A DNA stretch of 16,445 nt from an uncultured Collinsella sp. (GCA_900541065.1 UQIE01000032.1:1-16445), one strand, 5' to 3'; counted from the first letter of the stretch, positions 1-6,991 are shown. Notes: a model not told the origin generated them from the letters alone. Numbers and translations: made by a program.

Positions 1-132
1 TGTTCGCTGTGGTTGAGGGTGGTGGCTTAAACGTAGTAGATGGGCGTGTTTCGTGGCGGATGGGTCACGCGGATACCCCCACGAGGTCCAAAATGATCCG
101 TTTTCCTTCGTCTCCGGGGGGGGTAGCTGGGG
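1..132. other. Intergenic sequence downstream of exonuclease III
   Basis: No coding region could be supported here. The stretch lies downstream of the minus-strand exonuclease gene. It carries the near-symmetrical string AAAATGATCCGTTTT at 92-106 and a run of G at 115-121. No hairpin with a T-tract in the minus-strand direction is evident, so the end of the exonuclease transcript is not resolved. The stretch could be part of a dispersed intergenic repeat, but only one copy is visible in the window. Confidence 0.4.
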
Positions 133-951
133 CTAGAGCTCCAACGTGAGGGTGACAGGGCAGTGGTCGCTGCCGAAGATGTCGCCACGGATACCGGTGT
201 CGCGTACGTTGTCGGCGATTGCGTCGCTTACCAGGAAGTAGTCGATGCGCCAGCCTGCGTTGTTCTTGCGGGCATTAAAGCGGTAGCTCCACCAGCTGTA
301 GACGCCCTCGACGTCGGGGTTTGCCGCGCGCCAGGTATCGGTAAAGCCGGCGTTGAGCAGTTCGGTAAACTTGCCGCGCTCCTCGTCCGAAAAGCCTGCG
401 TTGCCGCGGTTGGACTTGGGGTTCTTAAGGTCGATCTCCTCGTGCGCAACGTTAAAGTCGCCGCAGGTCACGACGGGTTTGCCGGTCTCGCGCTCGAGCG
501 CGCTCAAAAAGCCGCGATAGGCATCATCCCAGGCCATGCGCACGTCGATGCGGGCGAGTTCGTTTTGCGCGTTGGGAGTGTAGACATCCACAAACCAGAA
601 TTTGTCGAACTCGAGCGCACAGACGCGGCCCTCGGTTGCGGCTTGGGCGACGAGCTCGGCCGCCTCGTTCTCGCCGGCGTAGGGTAGCAGTGCGTCGGCG
701 TGCAGCACGCGCAGCGGTTCCTGGCGGCTAAAGACCGCAGTGCCCGAATAGCCTTTACGCTCGGCGTAGCTCCAGGTTTGGTGATAGCCGGGCAGGTCAA
801 TATCGATCTGGCCCTCCTGCAGCTTGGTCTCTTGCAACGCCAGGATATCGACGTCGAGTTCTTGCGCGATCTGGATAAAGCTCGGGTCCTTTTTGAGCAC
901 GGCGCGCAGGCCGTTTACGTTCCACGAGGCGAAAGTGTAAGTCTGAGGCAT
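133..951 (-). CDS. xth: Exodeoxyribonuclease III (AP endonuclease family 1)
   Basis: A 272-residue protein of the exonuclease III/AP endonuclease family. The family removes 3' blocking groups and incises abasic sites during base-excision repair in the cytoplasm. All active-site motifs are visible: WNVNGLR at 10-16 (Asn12), LQETK at 39-43 (metal-binding Glu41), Tyr124 in VDVYTPN, GDFNVAH at 164-170 (Asp165, Asn167), WRIDYFLVS at 234-242 and the terminal GSDHCPV at 260-266 (Asp-His pair). Length is normal for the family (about 250-280). The ATG at 951 is preceded on the minus strand by AAAGGA four bases upstream, which supports this start. The gene is divergent from the sirtuin gene, with 136 bp between the two starts. 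The alternative symbol exoA is used in some genomes. Identification is secure from motifs; the precise substrate preference is not visible. Confidence 0.96.
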   Translation of the reverse strand: MPQTYTFASWNVNGLRAVLKKDPSFIQIAQELDVDILALQETKLQEGQIDIDLPGYHQTWSYAERKGYSGTAVFSRQEPLRVLHADALLPYAGENEAAELVAQAATEGRVCALEFDKFWFVDVYTPNAQNELARIDVRMAWDDAYRGFLSALERETGKPVVTCGDFNVAHEEIDLKNPKSNRGNAGFSDEERGKFTELLNAGFTDTWRAANPDVEGVYSWWSYRFNARKNNAGWRIDYFLVSDAIADNVRDTGIRGDIFGSDHCPVTLTLEL

Positions 952-1087
952 GGTGTCCTTTCGACGGGGTTGGCAGGCTTAAGATTAGCGCAACAGGGGC
1001 GGTGGTGGGCACCGCGCGTGCTGACCCAAAGGCCGCATGCTGGGACATCGCCCGACGCTGCCCGACCAACAAGGACGGAGGACTCAT

Positions 1088-1840
1088 ATGACGCAGGCAA
1101 TAACGGATCCCAAGCAGGCCTCCGCCGCGCTGGCGGAGCTGTTCGGCACCCATAAGCGCGTGGTCTTCTTTGGCGGCGCTGGTGTTTCCACGGCAAGTGG
1201 CATTCCCGATTTCCGCAGCGTGGACGGCCTGTATCACCAGCAGTTTGCCTATCCGCCCGAGACCATGCTGTCGCATAGCTTTTACGAGGCGCATCCTGCG
1301 GAGTTCTTCGACTTTTACCGCACCAAGATGATCGCGCTCAACGCTAAACCCAACCGCTGCCACACCAAGCTGGCCGAGCTGGAGCGCGCCGGCAAGCTCG
1401 ACGCCGTGGTGACGCAAAATATCGACGGCCTGCATCAGATGGCCGGCTCACAGCGAGTGTTTGAGCTGCACGGATCGGTCCATCGCAACATTTGCCAGTC
1501 GTGCGGCGCGGTCTATAGCGCCGAGTGGATTTGCTCGCGCGAGCACGAGGATGCCGCGGGCGTGCCTGCGTGCCCCGCGTGCGGTGGCCGCATCAAGCCC
1601 GATGTAGTGCTCTACGAAGAGCCGCTCGACGAGCATGTGTTGACCGGTGCCGTTGCCGCCATCGCCGCGGCCGATGCCCTCATTGTGGGTGGGACCTCGC
1701 TCGTGGTGTATCCGGCGGCGGGCCTTACGCGTTACTTTACCGGCGATACGCTGGCCATATGCAACCTTGCTCCCACCGATCAGGATGCAAATGCCGACCT
1801 GCTGATTTCTTGCGACATCGCGGCCGCGTTTGCGTTCTAG
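1088..1840 (+). CDS. cobB: NAD-dependent protein deacylase, Sir2 family
   Basis: A 250-residue sirtuin. Sirtuins use NAD+ to remove acetyl or other acyl groups from lysines, giving nicotinamide and O-acyl-ADP-ribose. Seen in the sequence: the NAD-binding GAGVSTASGIPDFRS at 30-44, TQNIDGLH at 109-116, catalytic His128 in ELHGS, a structural zinc site made of Cys136/Cys139 (CQSC) and Cys162/Cys165 (CPAC), and GTSLVVYPAAGL at 202-213. The start is placed at ATG 1088 because GGACGGAGG lies just upstream (1074-1082); an in-frame ATG at 1037 has no comparable site and adds 17 residues of non-family sequence. It is the first gene of a plus-strand block followed after 95 bp by the folate enzyme. The residues that set acyl-chain preference were not identified with confidence, so acetyl versus longer-acyl specificity is open. 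Confidence 0.95.
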   Translation: MTQAITDPKQASAALAELFGTHKRVVFFGGAGVSTASGIPDFRSVDGLYHQQFAYPPETMLSHSFYEAHPAEFFDFYRTKMIALNAKPNRCHTKLAELERAGKLDAVVTQNIDGLHQMAGSQRVFELHGSVHRNICQSCGAVYSAEWICSREHEDAAGVPACPACGGRIKPDVVLYEEPLDEHVLTGAVAAIAAADALIVGGTSLVVYPAAGLTRYFTGDTLAICNLAPTDQDANADLLISCDIAAAFAF

Positions 1841-1860
1841 CCCGCGCGCGCGGATACAAT
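1830..1860 (+). promoter_or_regulatory. Candidate promoter of the folate gene pair
   Basis: TACAAT at 1855-1860 is a good -10 match. TTGCGT at 1830-1835, inside the end of the sirtuin gene, is a possible -35 with a rather long 19-bp spacer. Transcription from here would begin near 1867 and include the hairpin at 1886-1913 in its leader. Based on consensus matching only. Confidence 0.35.
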
Positions 1861-1885
1861 AGAAAGACTGAGTGCAAAGCGACCC

Positions 1886-1913
1886 CGCCGCCAGCTCCCC
1901 AAGCTCGGCGGCG
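1886..1913 (+). terminator. GC-rich hairpin between sirtuin and folP-folK (terminator or leader structure)
   Basis: CGCCGCCAGCT at 1886-1896 pairs with AGCT at 1902-1905 and GGCGGCG at 1907-1913, leaving one bulged C at 1906 and a 5-nt loop. It is followed after five bases by TTTT at 1919-1922 and then the AGGAGG ribosome site. It could end sirtuin transcripts or act as a 5' leader structure for the folate gene. The T-run is short and slightly displaced, so termination is uncertain. Confidence 0.35.
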
Positions 1914-1935
1914 TGGGCATTTTAGGAGGATGTTC

Positions 1936-3684
1936 ATGGCGAACGACAGCAAGACATGGCGGTGCGGAAAGTATGAGCTCAGCTTTGACCGTCCGCGCAT
2001 CATGGGCGTCCTCAACGTGACGCCCGATTCGTTCAGCGATGGCGGAGAGCACTTCGACCCCGATGCCGCCATCGAGTACGGCCTGGCGATGCTCGACGCC
2101 GGCGCCGACATCATCGACGTGGGCGGCGAGTCCACGCGCCCTGGTTTTACCCCGGTCAACCCCGATGAGGAAGCGCGCCGCGTGCTGCCCGTGGTGCGCG
2201 CGCTGGCCAAGGAGGGCGCCATCGTCTCGATCGACACGCGTCATGTAGCGGTTGCCAAGGCGGCCGTGCGCTGCGGCGCCTCGATCGTCAACGACGTGAC
2301 CGGCTTCACCGATCCCAAGATGGTCGAGTTTGTTAAGACGAGCACCTGCGGCGTCATCGTGATGCATGCCGGCGAGGTCGCCGCGCCCGCCCGCACGCAC
2401 GCAACGGTGCAGCTCGATACCTCGGCTGCGGCGTTTGTTGCCGAGAAGGCACGCGAAGCGGCTGCCGAGGCCGCGCGCGAGGCCGAGAAGCCGGCCCGTC
2501 GCCGTCGCGGCAAGTTGCTGGGCGAGCCCAAGGTTGAGGCCAAGCTTCCGGGCGGTGTGGTACAGCCCTCACTGCCGTTTGGCGAGCCGGAGCCCACGTC
2601 CGAGCCTGCAACCGAGCTGGGGCAGGAGACGCCGGCCGCCGAGCAGGCTGCTGCCGCCGAGACCGTCGCGCCCGCGCCCGAGGCCGCGCCCGAGGCCACC
2701 GAGGCCGCATCGGAGTCCAATGACCGCCTGGCCGCCATGATGCGCCGCAGCGCCCGCCGCGAGGAGGCCTACGTGCCCACCTCTCAGCTCCGCCGCTTTA
2801 CCCTGCCCGATTCGGCGCCCATCATGCGCCGCGTCATGGGCTTTCTGTCCGACCAGGCCCGCACACTCATCCATGCCGGCGTGTCGCGCGACCGCATCTG
2901 CATCGATCCTGGCCCGGGCTTTGGTAAGTCGGCTAACGAGGACATCGTCATCCAGCGTGAGACTGCCAAGATGGCGTCACTGGGCTATCCGCTCATGTGC
3001 GCCGTGTCGCGCAAGCGTTTTGTGGGCGCTGTCTCGGGCGTGACCGAGGCCGCCGCGCGCGATGCCGCCACGTTTGGCGTGTGCCTGGGCGCCATCCAGG
3101 CCGGTGCGAACATCGTGCGCGTGCACGACGCCGCGGGTTTTGCGCAGTTCCTGAACGGTTACTGGGCCGTCGCCAAGCCGCAGCCGCGCCGTGCGTTTGT
3201 GGCCGTGGGCTCCAACTTGGGGCATCGTTGCGACAACATCCGCGCCGCGCGCGACATGATCGCCGAGATTCCGCTCACCTGCGTGTCCAACTCCTCCAAG
3301 ATCTACGAGAGCGAGCCGGCCTACGAGACGCGCCAGGACGCGTTTGCCAACGCCGTCATCGAGATCAAGACCGAGCTGGCGCCGCTGGTGCTGCTCGACG
3401 AGCTCATGAAGATCGAGGCCGAGCTTGGGCGCGACCGCTCCAAAAAGGCCAAGGCCAACGGTCCGCGCACCATCGACCTGGACCTGCTGTGGATGGACGG
3501 CGAGACTCACGGCGGCAAAAAGCTGCGCCTGCCGCATCCTCTCATTGGCGAGCGCGACTTTGTGCTGGTGCCGCTCGAGGACCTGATGCACGACCCGCCG
3601 CGGTTCTTCCGCTACAACGGTGTCGAGGTCAAGGAGCCCGAGGACCGCGTGGGCCATATCGTGGGCGAATTGGGGCGTATGTAG
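1936..3684 (+). CDS. folP: Bifunctional dihydropteroate synthase / HPPK (FolP-FolK fusion)
   Basis: A 582-residue fusion for two consecutive folate steps: HPPK pyrophosphorylates 6-hydroxymethyl-dihydropterin, and DHPS joins that product to p-aminobenzoate. DHPS motifs: MGVLNVTPDSFSDGG at 23-37, DVGGESTRPG at 61-70, SIDTR near 98-102, IVNDVTG at 118-123, IVMH at 141-144, then CIDPGPGFGKS at 322-332, VSRKRFVG at 357-364 and VRVHD at 394-398. Residues about 155-290 (2398-2805) are an extra Arg/Glu/Ala/Pro-rich, low-complexity segment inserted within the barrel. The HPPK domain spans about 419-560: FVAVGSNLG at 421-429, the QDAFANAVIE region at 467-476, GPRTIDLDLLWMDG at 509-522 and LPHPLIGERDFVLVPLE at 532-548. 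The start at ATG 1936 is set by AGGAGG at 1924-1929; the ATG at 1930 abuts that site and is less likely. The order is DHPS then HPPK, the reverse of the plant and apicomplexan bifunctional enzymes. The stop directly abuts the next gene, implying co-translation. Confidence 0.94.
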   Translation: MANDSKTWRCGKYELSFDRPRIMGVLNVTPDSFSDGGEHFDPDAAIEYGLAMLDAGADIIDVGGESTRPGFTPVNPDEEARRVLPVVRALAKEGAIVSIDTRHVAVAKAAVRCGASIVNDVTGFTDPKMVEFVKTSTCGVIVMHAGEVAAPARTHATVQLDTSAAAFVAEKAREAAAEAAREAEKPARRRRGKLLGEPKVEAKLPGGVVQPSLPFGEPEPTSEPATELGQETPAAEQAAAAETVAPAPEAAPEATEAASESNDRLAAMMRRSARREEAYVPTSQLRRFTLPDSAPIMRRVMGFLSDQARTLIHAGVSRDRICIDPGPGFGKSANEDIVIQRETAKMASLGYPLMCAVSRKRFVGAVSGVTEAAARDAATFGVCLGAIQAGANIVRVHDAAGFAQFLNGYWAVAKPQPRRAFVAVGSNLGHRCDNIRAARDMIAEIPLTCVSNSSKIYESEPAYETRQDAFANAVIEIKTELAPLVLLDELMKIEAELGRDRSKKAKANGPRTIDLDLLWMDGETHGGKKLRLPHPLIGERDFVLVPLEDLMHDPPRFFRYNGVEVKEPEDRVGHIVGELGRM

Positions 3685-4386
3685 ATGATCGAGATGAATG
3701 CTGTTGTCGCCGGTACCGAGCTTGACGCCGCGCGCGACGCGGGCCGCGAGGGTGCGTCCGCGGGCTGGTGCGCTTGGAGCGCGGGCGATGCTTCGCTGAC
3801 GTTTTCGCTGATCGTGCGCCCGGACGTGAACATGCATGCCTTCCACGGCCTGCCGTTTGTGGCTGCGATGGGCATGATGGACGCGCTCGTGGGCACGGCT
3901 TCGACGCCGGGGTTGGGCCTTGCCGGTAAGGTGGGTATCCAGTGGCCGAGCGATATCGTGTGCGGTGCGCCTGCGTTTGAGACGTCGCTCGCGCGTGTTG
4001 CCGTGAACGGCGGTGCCGCTGCTGCGGGCATGTTCGGTGCCGTGACGGTGGATATTGAGCGTTCGGCGCTGGGCGAGCTTGGTGTGGACGTGGCTGACGA
4101 AGCGCTGGTCGAGACGCTGGCCGCCGCCGTGCTGGCCCGCGTGGACGCTTGGGCGGTTGTTGCCAACACGCCGCAAGGCGCCGCAGGGCCGCTGGCTCCC
4201 GTGCTGGGCGAGTACTTCGACATGGTGCCGCTGCTGGGCCGCCAAGTTGCGGCGGTGTCGCCCAACGGCCTGCCGCTTGCGGTCGGTGTGTTTGCAGGCC
4301 TGGACATCTGGGGCCGCGCGACCATTAAGACCGATGCCGGCGAGCAGGAGTTTCCGCCCGAGGCCGTACGAATTCGCGGGCTGTAG
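3685..4386 (+). CDS. Biotin-protein-ligase-like (BPL/LplA/LipB fold) protein, diverged
   Basis: A 233-residue protein starting immediately after the FolP-FolK stop codon. It has the layout of a monofunctional biotin-protein ligase: a beta-rich segment SLTFSLIV at 37-44, a helical stretch at 53-70 (FHGLPFVAAMGMMDAL), GIQWPSDIV at 84-92 in the place of the usual KWPNDI motif, and a small C-terminal barrel with LAVGVFAGLDIWGRATIKTD at 198-217, matching the 'a-G-i-D-x-x-G-x-L' segment of BirA. Key positions are altered. The biotinyl-AMP-binding GRGRxGRxW motif appears only as REGASAGWCAW (21-31), the WPND lysine is Gln86, Asn is Ser, and no clear K-x-x-G-I-L motif follows. Either it is a degenerate or non-catalytic relative, or it has another substrate. 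Family assignment rests on pattern recognition and is moderate; activity is unknown. Confidence 0.65.
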   Translation: MIEMNAVVAGTELDAARDAGREGASAGWCAWSAGDASLTFSLIVRPDVNMHAFHGLPFVAAMGMMDALVGTASTPGLGLAGKVGIQWPSDIVCGAPAFETSLARVAVNGGAAAAGMFGAVTVDIERSALGELGVDVADEALVETLAAAVLARVDAWAVVANTPQGAAGPLAPVLGEYFDMVPLLGRQVAAVSPNGLPLAVGVFAGLDIWGRATIKTDAGEQEFPPEAVRIRGL

Positions 4387-4425
4387 CGCGGGGCGTTCGC
4401 GCCCAAAGATAGACATGACAACAAG

Positions 4426-4457
4426 ACCCTCCTCGGCCTGTGCCGGGGAGGGTTTCG
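4426..4457 (+). terminator. Terminator of the sirtuin/folate block
   Basis: ACCCTCCTCGGC at 4426-4437 pairs over all 12 bases (one T-G wobble) with GCCGGGGAGGGT at 4442-4453 across a CTGT loop. Only TTTC follows, so the U-tract is weak but the stem is very strong. It sits 40 bp after the stop of the BPL-like gene. Confidence 0.7.
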
Positions 4458-4484
4458 CCTATCTGGGGAATGGGTTGCCAGCGC

Positions 4485-4527
4485 CCTATTCCTCAAAACT
4501 GAAAAATTTTCGTTTTTGAGGAATAGG
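4485..4527. repeat. Palindromic repeat, copy 1 (CCTATTCCTCAAAA family)
   Basis: A 43-nt palindrome with outer arms CCTATTCCTCAAAA and TTTTGAGGAATAGG and an A/T-rich centre that is itself nearly palindromic (GAAAAATTTTC). Two more copies lie at 4571-4612 and 5844-5886, and the three bracket the ATPase gene. It does not carry a T-tract after the stem, so it is not a standard terminator. Confidence 0.92.
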
Positions 4528-4570
4528 ATTAAGGCAGCTCGGTCTTTCGCGAGGTATATTCGCTATAGAG

Positions 4571-4612
4571 CCTATTCCTCAAAACTGAAAATTTTTCAAT
4601 TTTGAGGAATAG
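4571..4612. repeat. Palindromic repeat, copy 2, upstream of the ATPase gene
   Basis: The same palindrome as at 4485-4527. The arm CTATTCCTCAAAACTGAAAA (4572-4591) pairs with its complement ending at 4612 with a single mismatch. It ends 26 bp before the ATPase start codon and would therefore lie in the leader of any transcript starting between copies 1 and 2, where TATATT (4555-4560) and TATAGA are possible -10 elements without a clear -35. Confidence 0.92.
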
Positions 4613-4638
4613 CGATAAAAGACCGCGAGGAGGCCCCA

Positions 4639-5835
4639 ATGAAACTCATCAATAGAACGTCATATATGGACACGTTGACGAGCCTTATTGGCGTGCCGGA
4701 CATCAAGGTCATCACGGGCATCCGTCGTAGCGGTAAATCAAAATTGCTCGAGGCCCTCCGCGATTACGTGGAGGCAAATCTGTCCAATTCGAATGTCATC
4801 CATATCAACTACAACCTCGATGAGTTCGAGAATCTGCTCGAGTATCACGCGCTGCTCGCCTATGTAAAAGAGCATCGAGTGTCCGGCAAACAAAACTTTC
4901 TGCTTATCGATGAAGTTCAGATGTGCGACGGTTTTGAGCGTGCGATCAACAGCCTCCACGCATCCGAGCAGTACGACATATTCATTACCGGATCGAATGC
5001 CTTTTTGCTGTCGAGCGATCTGTCGACGCTCTTTACGGGGCGTACGTTTGAGATCGAGGTTTTCCCATTCTCGTTTGAGGAGTATCGACTCTATGGCGAC
5101 GAGGGCGAGGTCGACCGCGACTTCGATGAGTACGCGAGAACCGGCGGTATGTCCGGCTCCTACCCTTATCCACTGCAGGAGCAGCGTTATCAATATCTCT
5201 CCAATGTCTTCAAAACGCTCATCGTGAGAGATATCGTGCAGCGGCATAACGTGAGAAACGAATCGGCGCTGCTGCGCATTGCCGATTACATGATGGACAA
5301 CGTATCCAACATAACGTCGGCACGTAACATTACGGATATTTTGAACGCGGATGGGCTAAAGATAACGAACAAGACGGTCGGCACGTACATGGGGTACCTG
5401 TGCGATGCGTTTGCCTTCTATAAAGTTCGTCGCTACGACATTCGCGGCAAAAAATACCTTAAGAGCGGCGAGAAGTACTATCTGGCGGACCATGCGTTTA
5501 AATATGCGCTTCTTGGTACACGTGATATGGATTGGGGACGCGTATACGAGAACATGGTGGCAATCGAGCTGCTGCGTCGCGGATACGAGGTATACGTCGG
5601 CGTGCTCTATAAAAAGGAAATAGACTTTGTAGCAATCAAGCGGAGCGAGAAACTCTATATTCAAGTGAGCGACGATATCGGCTCGGATAAGACATTTGAA
5701 CGCGAGATTTCGCCACTGCTGAGCATTGGCGACGCGTACCCCAAGATGATTCTCGCCCGCACGCATCACGAGGCCACGGACCGCAATGGGGTGCAGATCG
5801 TGGACCTGGCGAGGTGGCTGTGCGGTGAGACGTAG
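4639..5835 (+). CDS. AAA+ ATPase with DUF4143 C-terminal domain
   Basis: A 398-residue member of the ATPase family that pairs an AAA_14 domain with DUF4143, common in gut anaerobes and of unproven function. Seen: Walker A GIRRSGKS at 27-34, Walker B FLLIDEVQ at 87-94, the sensor-like ITGSNA at 116-121, TGR at 133-135, and VFPFSFEEY at 141-149, which is typical of this family. The C-terminal part (about 190-398) includes ENMVAIELLRRGYEVY, EIDFVAIKR and YIQVSDD, a spacing of Glu, Asp and Gln that resembles a PD-(D/E)XK nuclease-like core. The start is supported by GAGGAGG at 4627-4633. Codon choice is visibly less GC-rich than in the flanking folate and pantothenate-kinase genes, which suggests acquisition. 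Palindromes lie on both sides (4571-4612 and 5844-5886). It stands alone, with no toxin or transposase partner nearby. No substrate can be named. Confidence 0.9.
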   Translation: MKLINRTSYMDTLTSLIGVPDIKVITGIRRSGKSKLLEALRDYVEANLSNSNVIHINYNLDEFENLLEYHALLAYVKEHRVSGKQNFLLIDEVQMCDGFERAINSLHASEQYDIFITGSNAFLLSSDLSTLFTGRTFEIEVFPFSFEEYRLYGDEGEVDRDFDEYARTGGMSGSYPYPLQEQRYQYLSNVFKTLIVRDIVQRHNVRNESALLRIADYMMDNVSNITSARNITDILNADGLKITNKTVGTYMGYLCDAFAFYKVRRYDIRGKKYLKSGEKYYLADHAFKYALLGTRDMDWGRVYENMVAIELLRRGYEVYVGVLYKKEIDFVAIKRSEKLYIQVSDDIGSDKTFEREISPLLSIGDAYPKMILARTHHEATDRNGVQIVDLARWLCGET

Positions 5836-5843
5836 CAGAAAGT

Positions 5844-5886
5844 CCTATTCCTCAAAACTAAAAAATTTTCGATTTTGAGGAATAGG
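5844..5886. repeat. Palindromic repeat, copy 3, downstream of the ATPase gene
   Basis: The third copy of the CCTATTCCTCAAAA palindrome, extended by one base pair on each side (T5843/A5887). It starts 8 bp after the ATPase stop and lies between convergent genes (ATPase on plus, pantothenate kinase on minus). It may serve as a shared transcript end, although neither strand shows a T-tract right after the stem. Confidence 0.92.
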
Positions 5887-5935
5887 ACCAATGCGTCGCC
5901 TAGTTCGCCGCTCGTGCTCGACTTAGGTCCCCGTC

Positions 5936-6709
5936 CTACCCCTGCTTCTGCATGCGGCGGTAGATTTCGCAGATGCCCTTGATGGTGAGTTGGCCGTCGA
6001 CTATGTCGAAGGCGTCGGTCGAATCGGCGACGATGCTGGCGAGGCCGCCCGTGGCGATAACGGTGGCATCCTCGCGGCCCAGCTCGCGCTTCATGCGCGC
6101 GACCAAGCCCTCGGCCATGGCGGCGGCGCCCATCACGGCGCCGACCTTGATGCACTCCTCGGTATCGCGGCCGATGGCGTGCTCGGGCGCCTCGAGCGGC
6201 ACGCTGGCGAGCTTGGCGGCACGGGCGGCAAGCGCGTCCATGGAGATGCGAATGCCCGGCGCGATCGCTCCGCCAATGTAATAACCGTCCTCATCGATGA
6301 CGTCGATATTGGTCGCGGTGCCAAAGTCCACCACGATCGCCGGCGCGCCATAGAAGGTCTCGGCAGCGACGGCGTTGGCGATGCGGTCGGCACCAACGGC
6401 CTGGGGGCGCGCCGCCCGCAGCTTGGTTACGGCGGCCGTCTGCGGCCCGATGACGATGGCGTCCGCGGCAATGCGGTCGGCCACGGCGTGCCACTCGCGC
6501 GAGAGCTGCGGCACCACGCCCGCAAAGGCGATCGCGTCGACCGCATCGAGCGAAAGGCCGTACATCTTAAAGAAACCCATCAGGCGCACATGGATCTCGT
6601 CGGCGGTATAGGAGCGGTCGGTGGGCATGCGCCACGACTGCACCAGCTCGTCTCCGTCAAACAGGCCCATGGCCGTCTGCGTGTTTCCCATATCGATAGC
6701 GAGCAGCAT
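5936..6709 (-). CDS. coaX: Type III pantothenate kinase
   Basis: A 257-residue enzyme that phosphorylates pantothenate with ATP, the first step of coenzyme A synthesis, in the cytoplasm. Type III hallmarks are present: the N-terminal phosphate-binding DMGNTQTAMG at 6-15, the GADR motif at 106-109, VVDFGTATNIDVID at 126-139, GGAIAPGIRISMDAL at 146-160, and ATGGLASI at 219-226. Length matches the family (about 255-265). The start at 6709 is supported by GGGAG five bases upstream on the minus strand. An in-frame ATG at 6730 has a poorer site, and reading further upstream would run through the antisense of the tRNA gene. The gene is monocistronic and convergent with the ATPase. Unlike type I and II kinases, this class needs a monovalent cation and is insensitive to CoA feedback (family knowledge). 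Confidence 0.96.
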   Translation of the reverse strand: MLLAIDMGNTQTAMGLFDGDELVQSWRMPTDRSYTADEIHVRLMGFFKMYGLSLDAVDAIAFAGVVPQLSREWHAVADRIAADAIVIGPQTAAVTKLRAARPQAVGADRIANAVAAETFYGAPAIVVDFGTATNIDVIDEDGYYIGGAIAPGIRISMDALAARAAKLASVPLEAPEHAIGRDTEECIKVGAVMGAAAMAEGLVARMKRELGREDATVIATGGLASIVADSTDAFDIVDGQLTIKGICEIYRRMQKQG

Positions 6710-6745
6710 GTCTACTCCCGGTGTCGGCATAAAAGGACGCGCACC

Positions 6746-6751
6746 ATTGTA
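6746..6751 (-). promoter_or_regulatory. Candidate -10 element of coaX
   Basis: On the minus strand TACAAT (embedded in TATACAAT) lies 37 bp upstream of the coaX start, giving a short leader of about 30 nt. No good -35 hexamer is seen at 16-18 bp, so this is a -10-only assignment. Confidence 0.35.
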
Positions 6752-6845
6752 TACGTGCCGTCGACGGCGCTCGGCTGCGATTCGTTTACGGTGATAGGGG
6801 CTGAGGGGTTTAAATATGAAGGAATTATGCTCTACGAGATTTTCC

Positions 6846-6874
6846 TTGCCGTTTACCGAACTCCCGCGTAATAT
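6846..6874 (+). promoter_or_regulatory. Candidate promoter of the initiator tRNA gene
   Basis: TTGCCG at 6846-6851 and TAATAT at 6869-6874 are separated by 17 bp. Transcription would start near 6881, about 25 nt before the mature tRNA 5' end. Consensus matching only, but spacing and position are good. Confidence 0.5.
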
Positions 6875-6905
6875 TCTTTCTTGCGCACATGAGGCGCCCA
6901 GACAT

Positions 6906-6982
6906 TGCGGGGTGGAGCAGTCTGGTAGCTCGCCGGGCTCATAACCCGGAGGTCGTAGGTTCAAATCCTGCCCCCGCGACCA
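6906..6982 (+). tRNA. Initiator tRNA-Met (anticodon CAU)
   Basis: A 77-nt cloverleaf with the CCA end encoded (6980-6982). The anticodon CAT sits in CCGGG-CTCATAA-CCCGG, so the anticodon stem has the three consecutive G-C pairs that mark initiator tRNAs. The D arm (GAGCAGTCTGGTAGCTC) and T arm (GTAGG-TTCAAAT-CCTGC) are standard. The acceptor is TGCGGGG / CCCCGCG, so position 1-72 is T-G, whereas the usual bacterial initiator has an unpaired C1 and A72. It is a single-gene transcription unit with its own promoter candidate and a strong terminator. Confidence 0.97.
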
Positions 6983-6991
6983 AGAACTTGC

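Noticed and set aside
1525..1935. Longer upstream start for the folate enzyme
   Set aside because: The extension overlaps most of the sirtuin's second half in another frame and has no DHPS-like sequence; AGGAGG at 1924-1929 fixes the start at 1936.
2977..4416. A 479-residue minus-strand reading frame
   Set aside because: Antisense of the FolK domain and the BPL-like gene, with no family motifs and a His/Arg/Ala-biased composition.
5844..5886. Ordinary intrinsic terminator of the ATPase gene
   Set aside because: The same palindrome also occurs twice upstream of the gene and lacks a T-tract after the stem, so it belongs to a repeat family even if it can also end transcripts.
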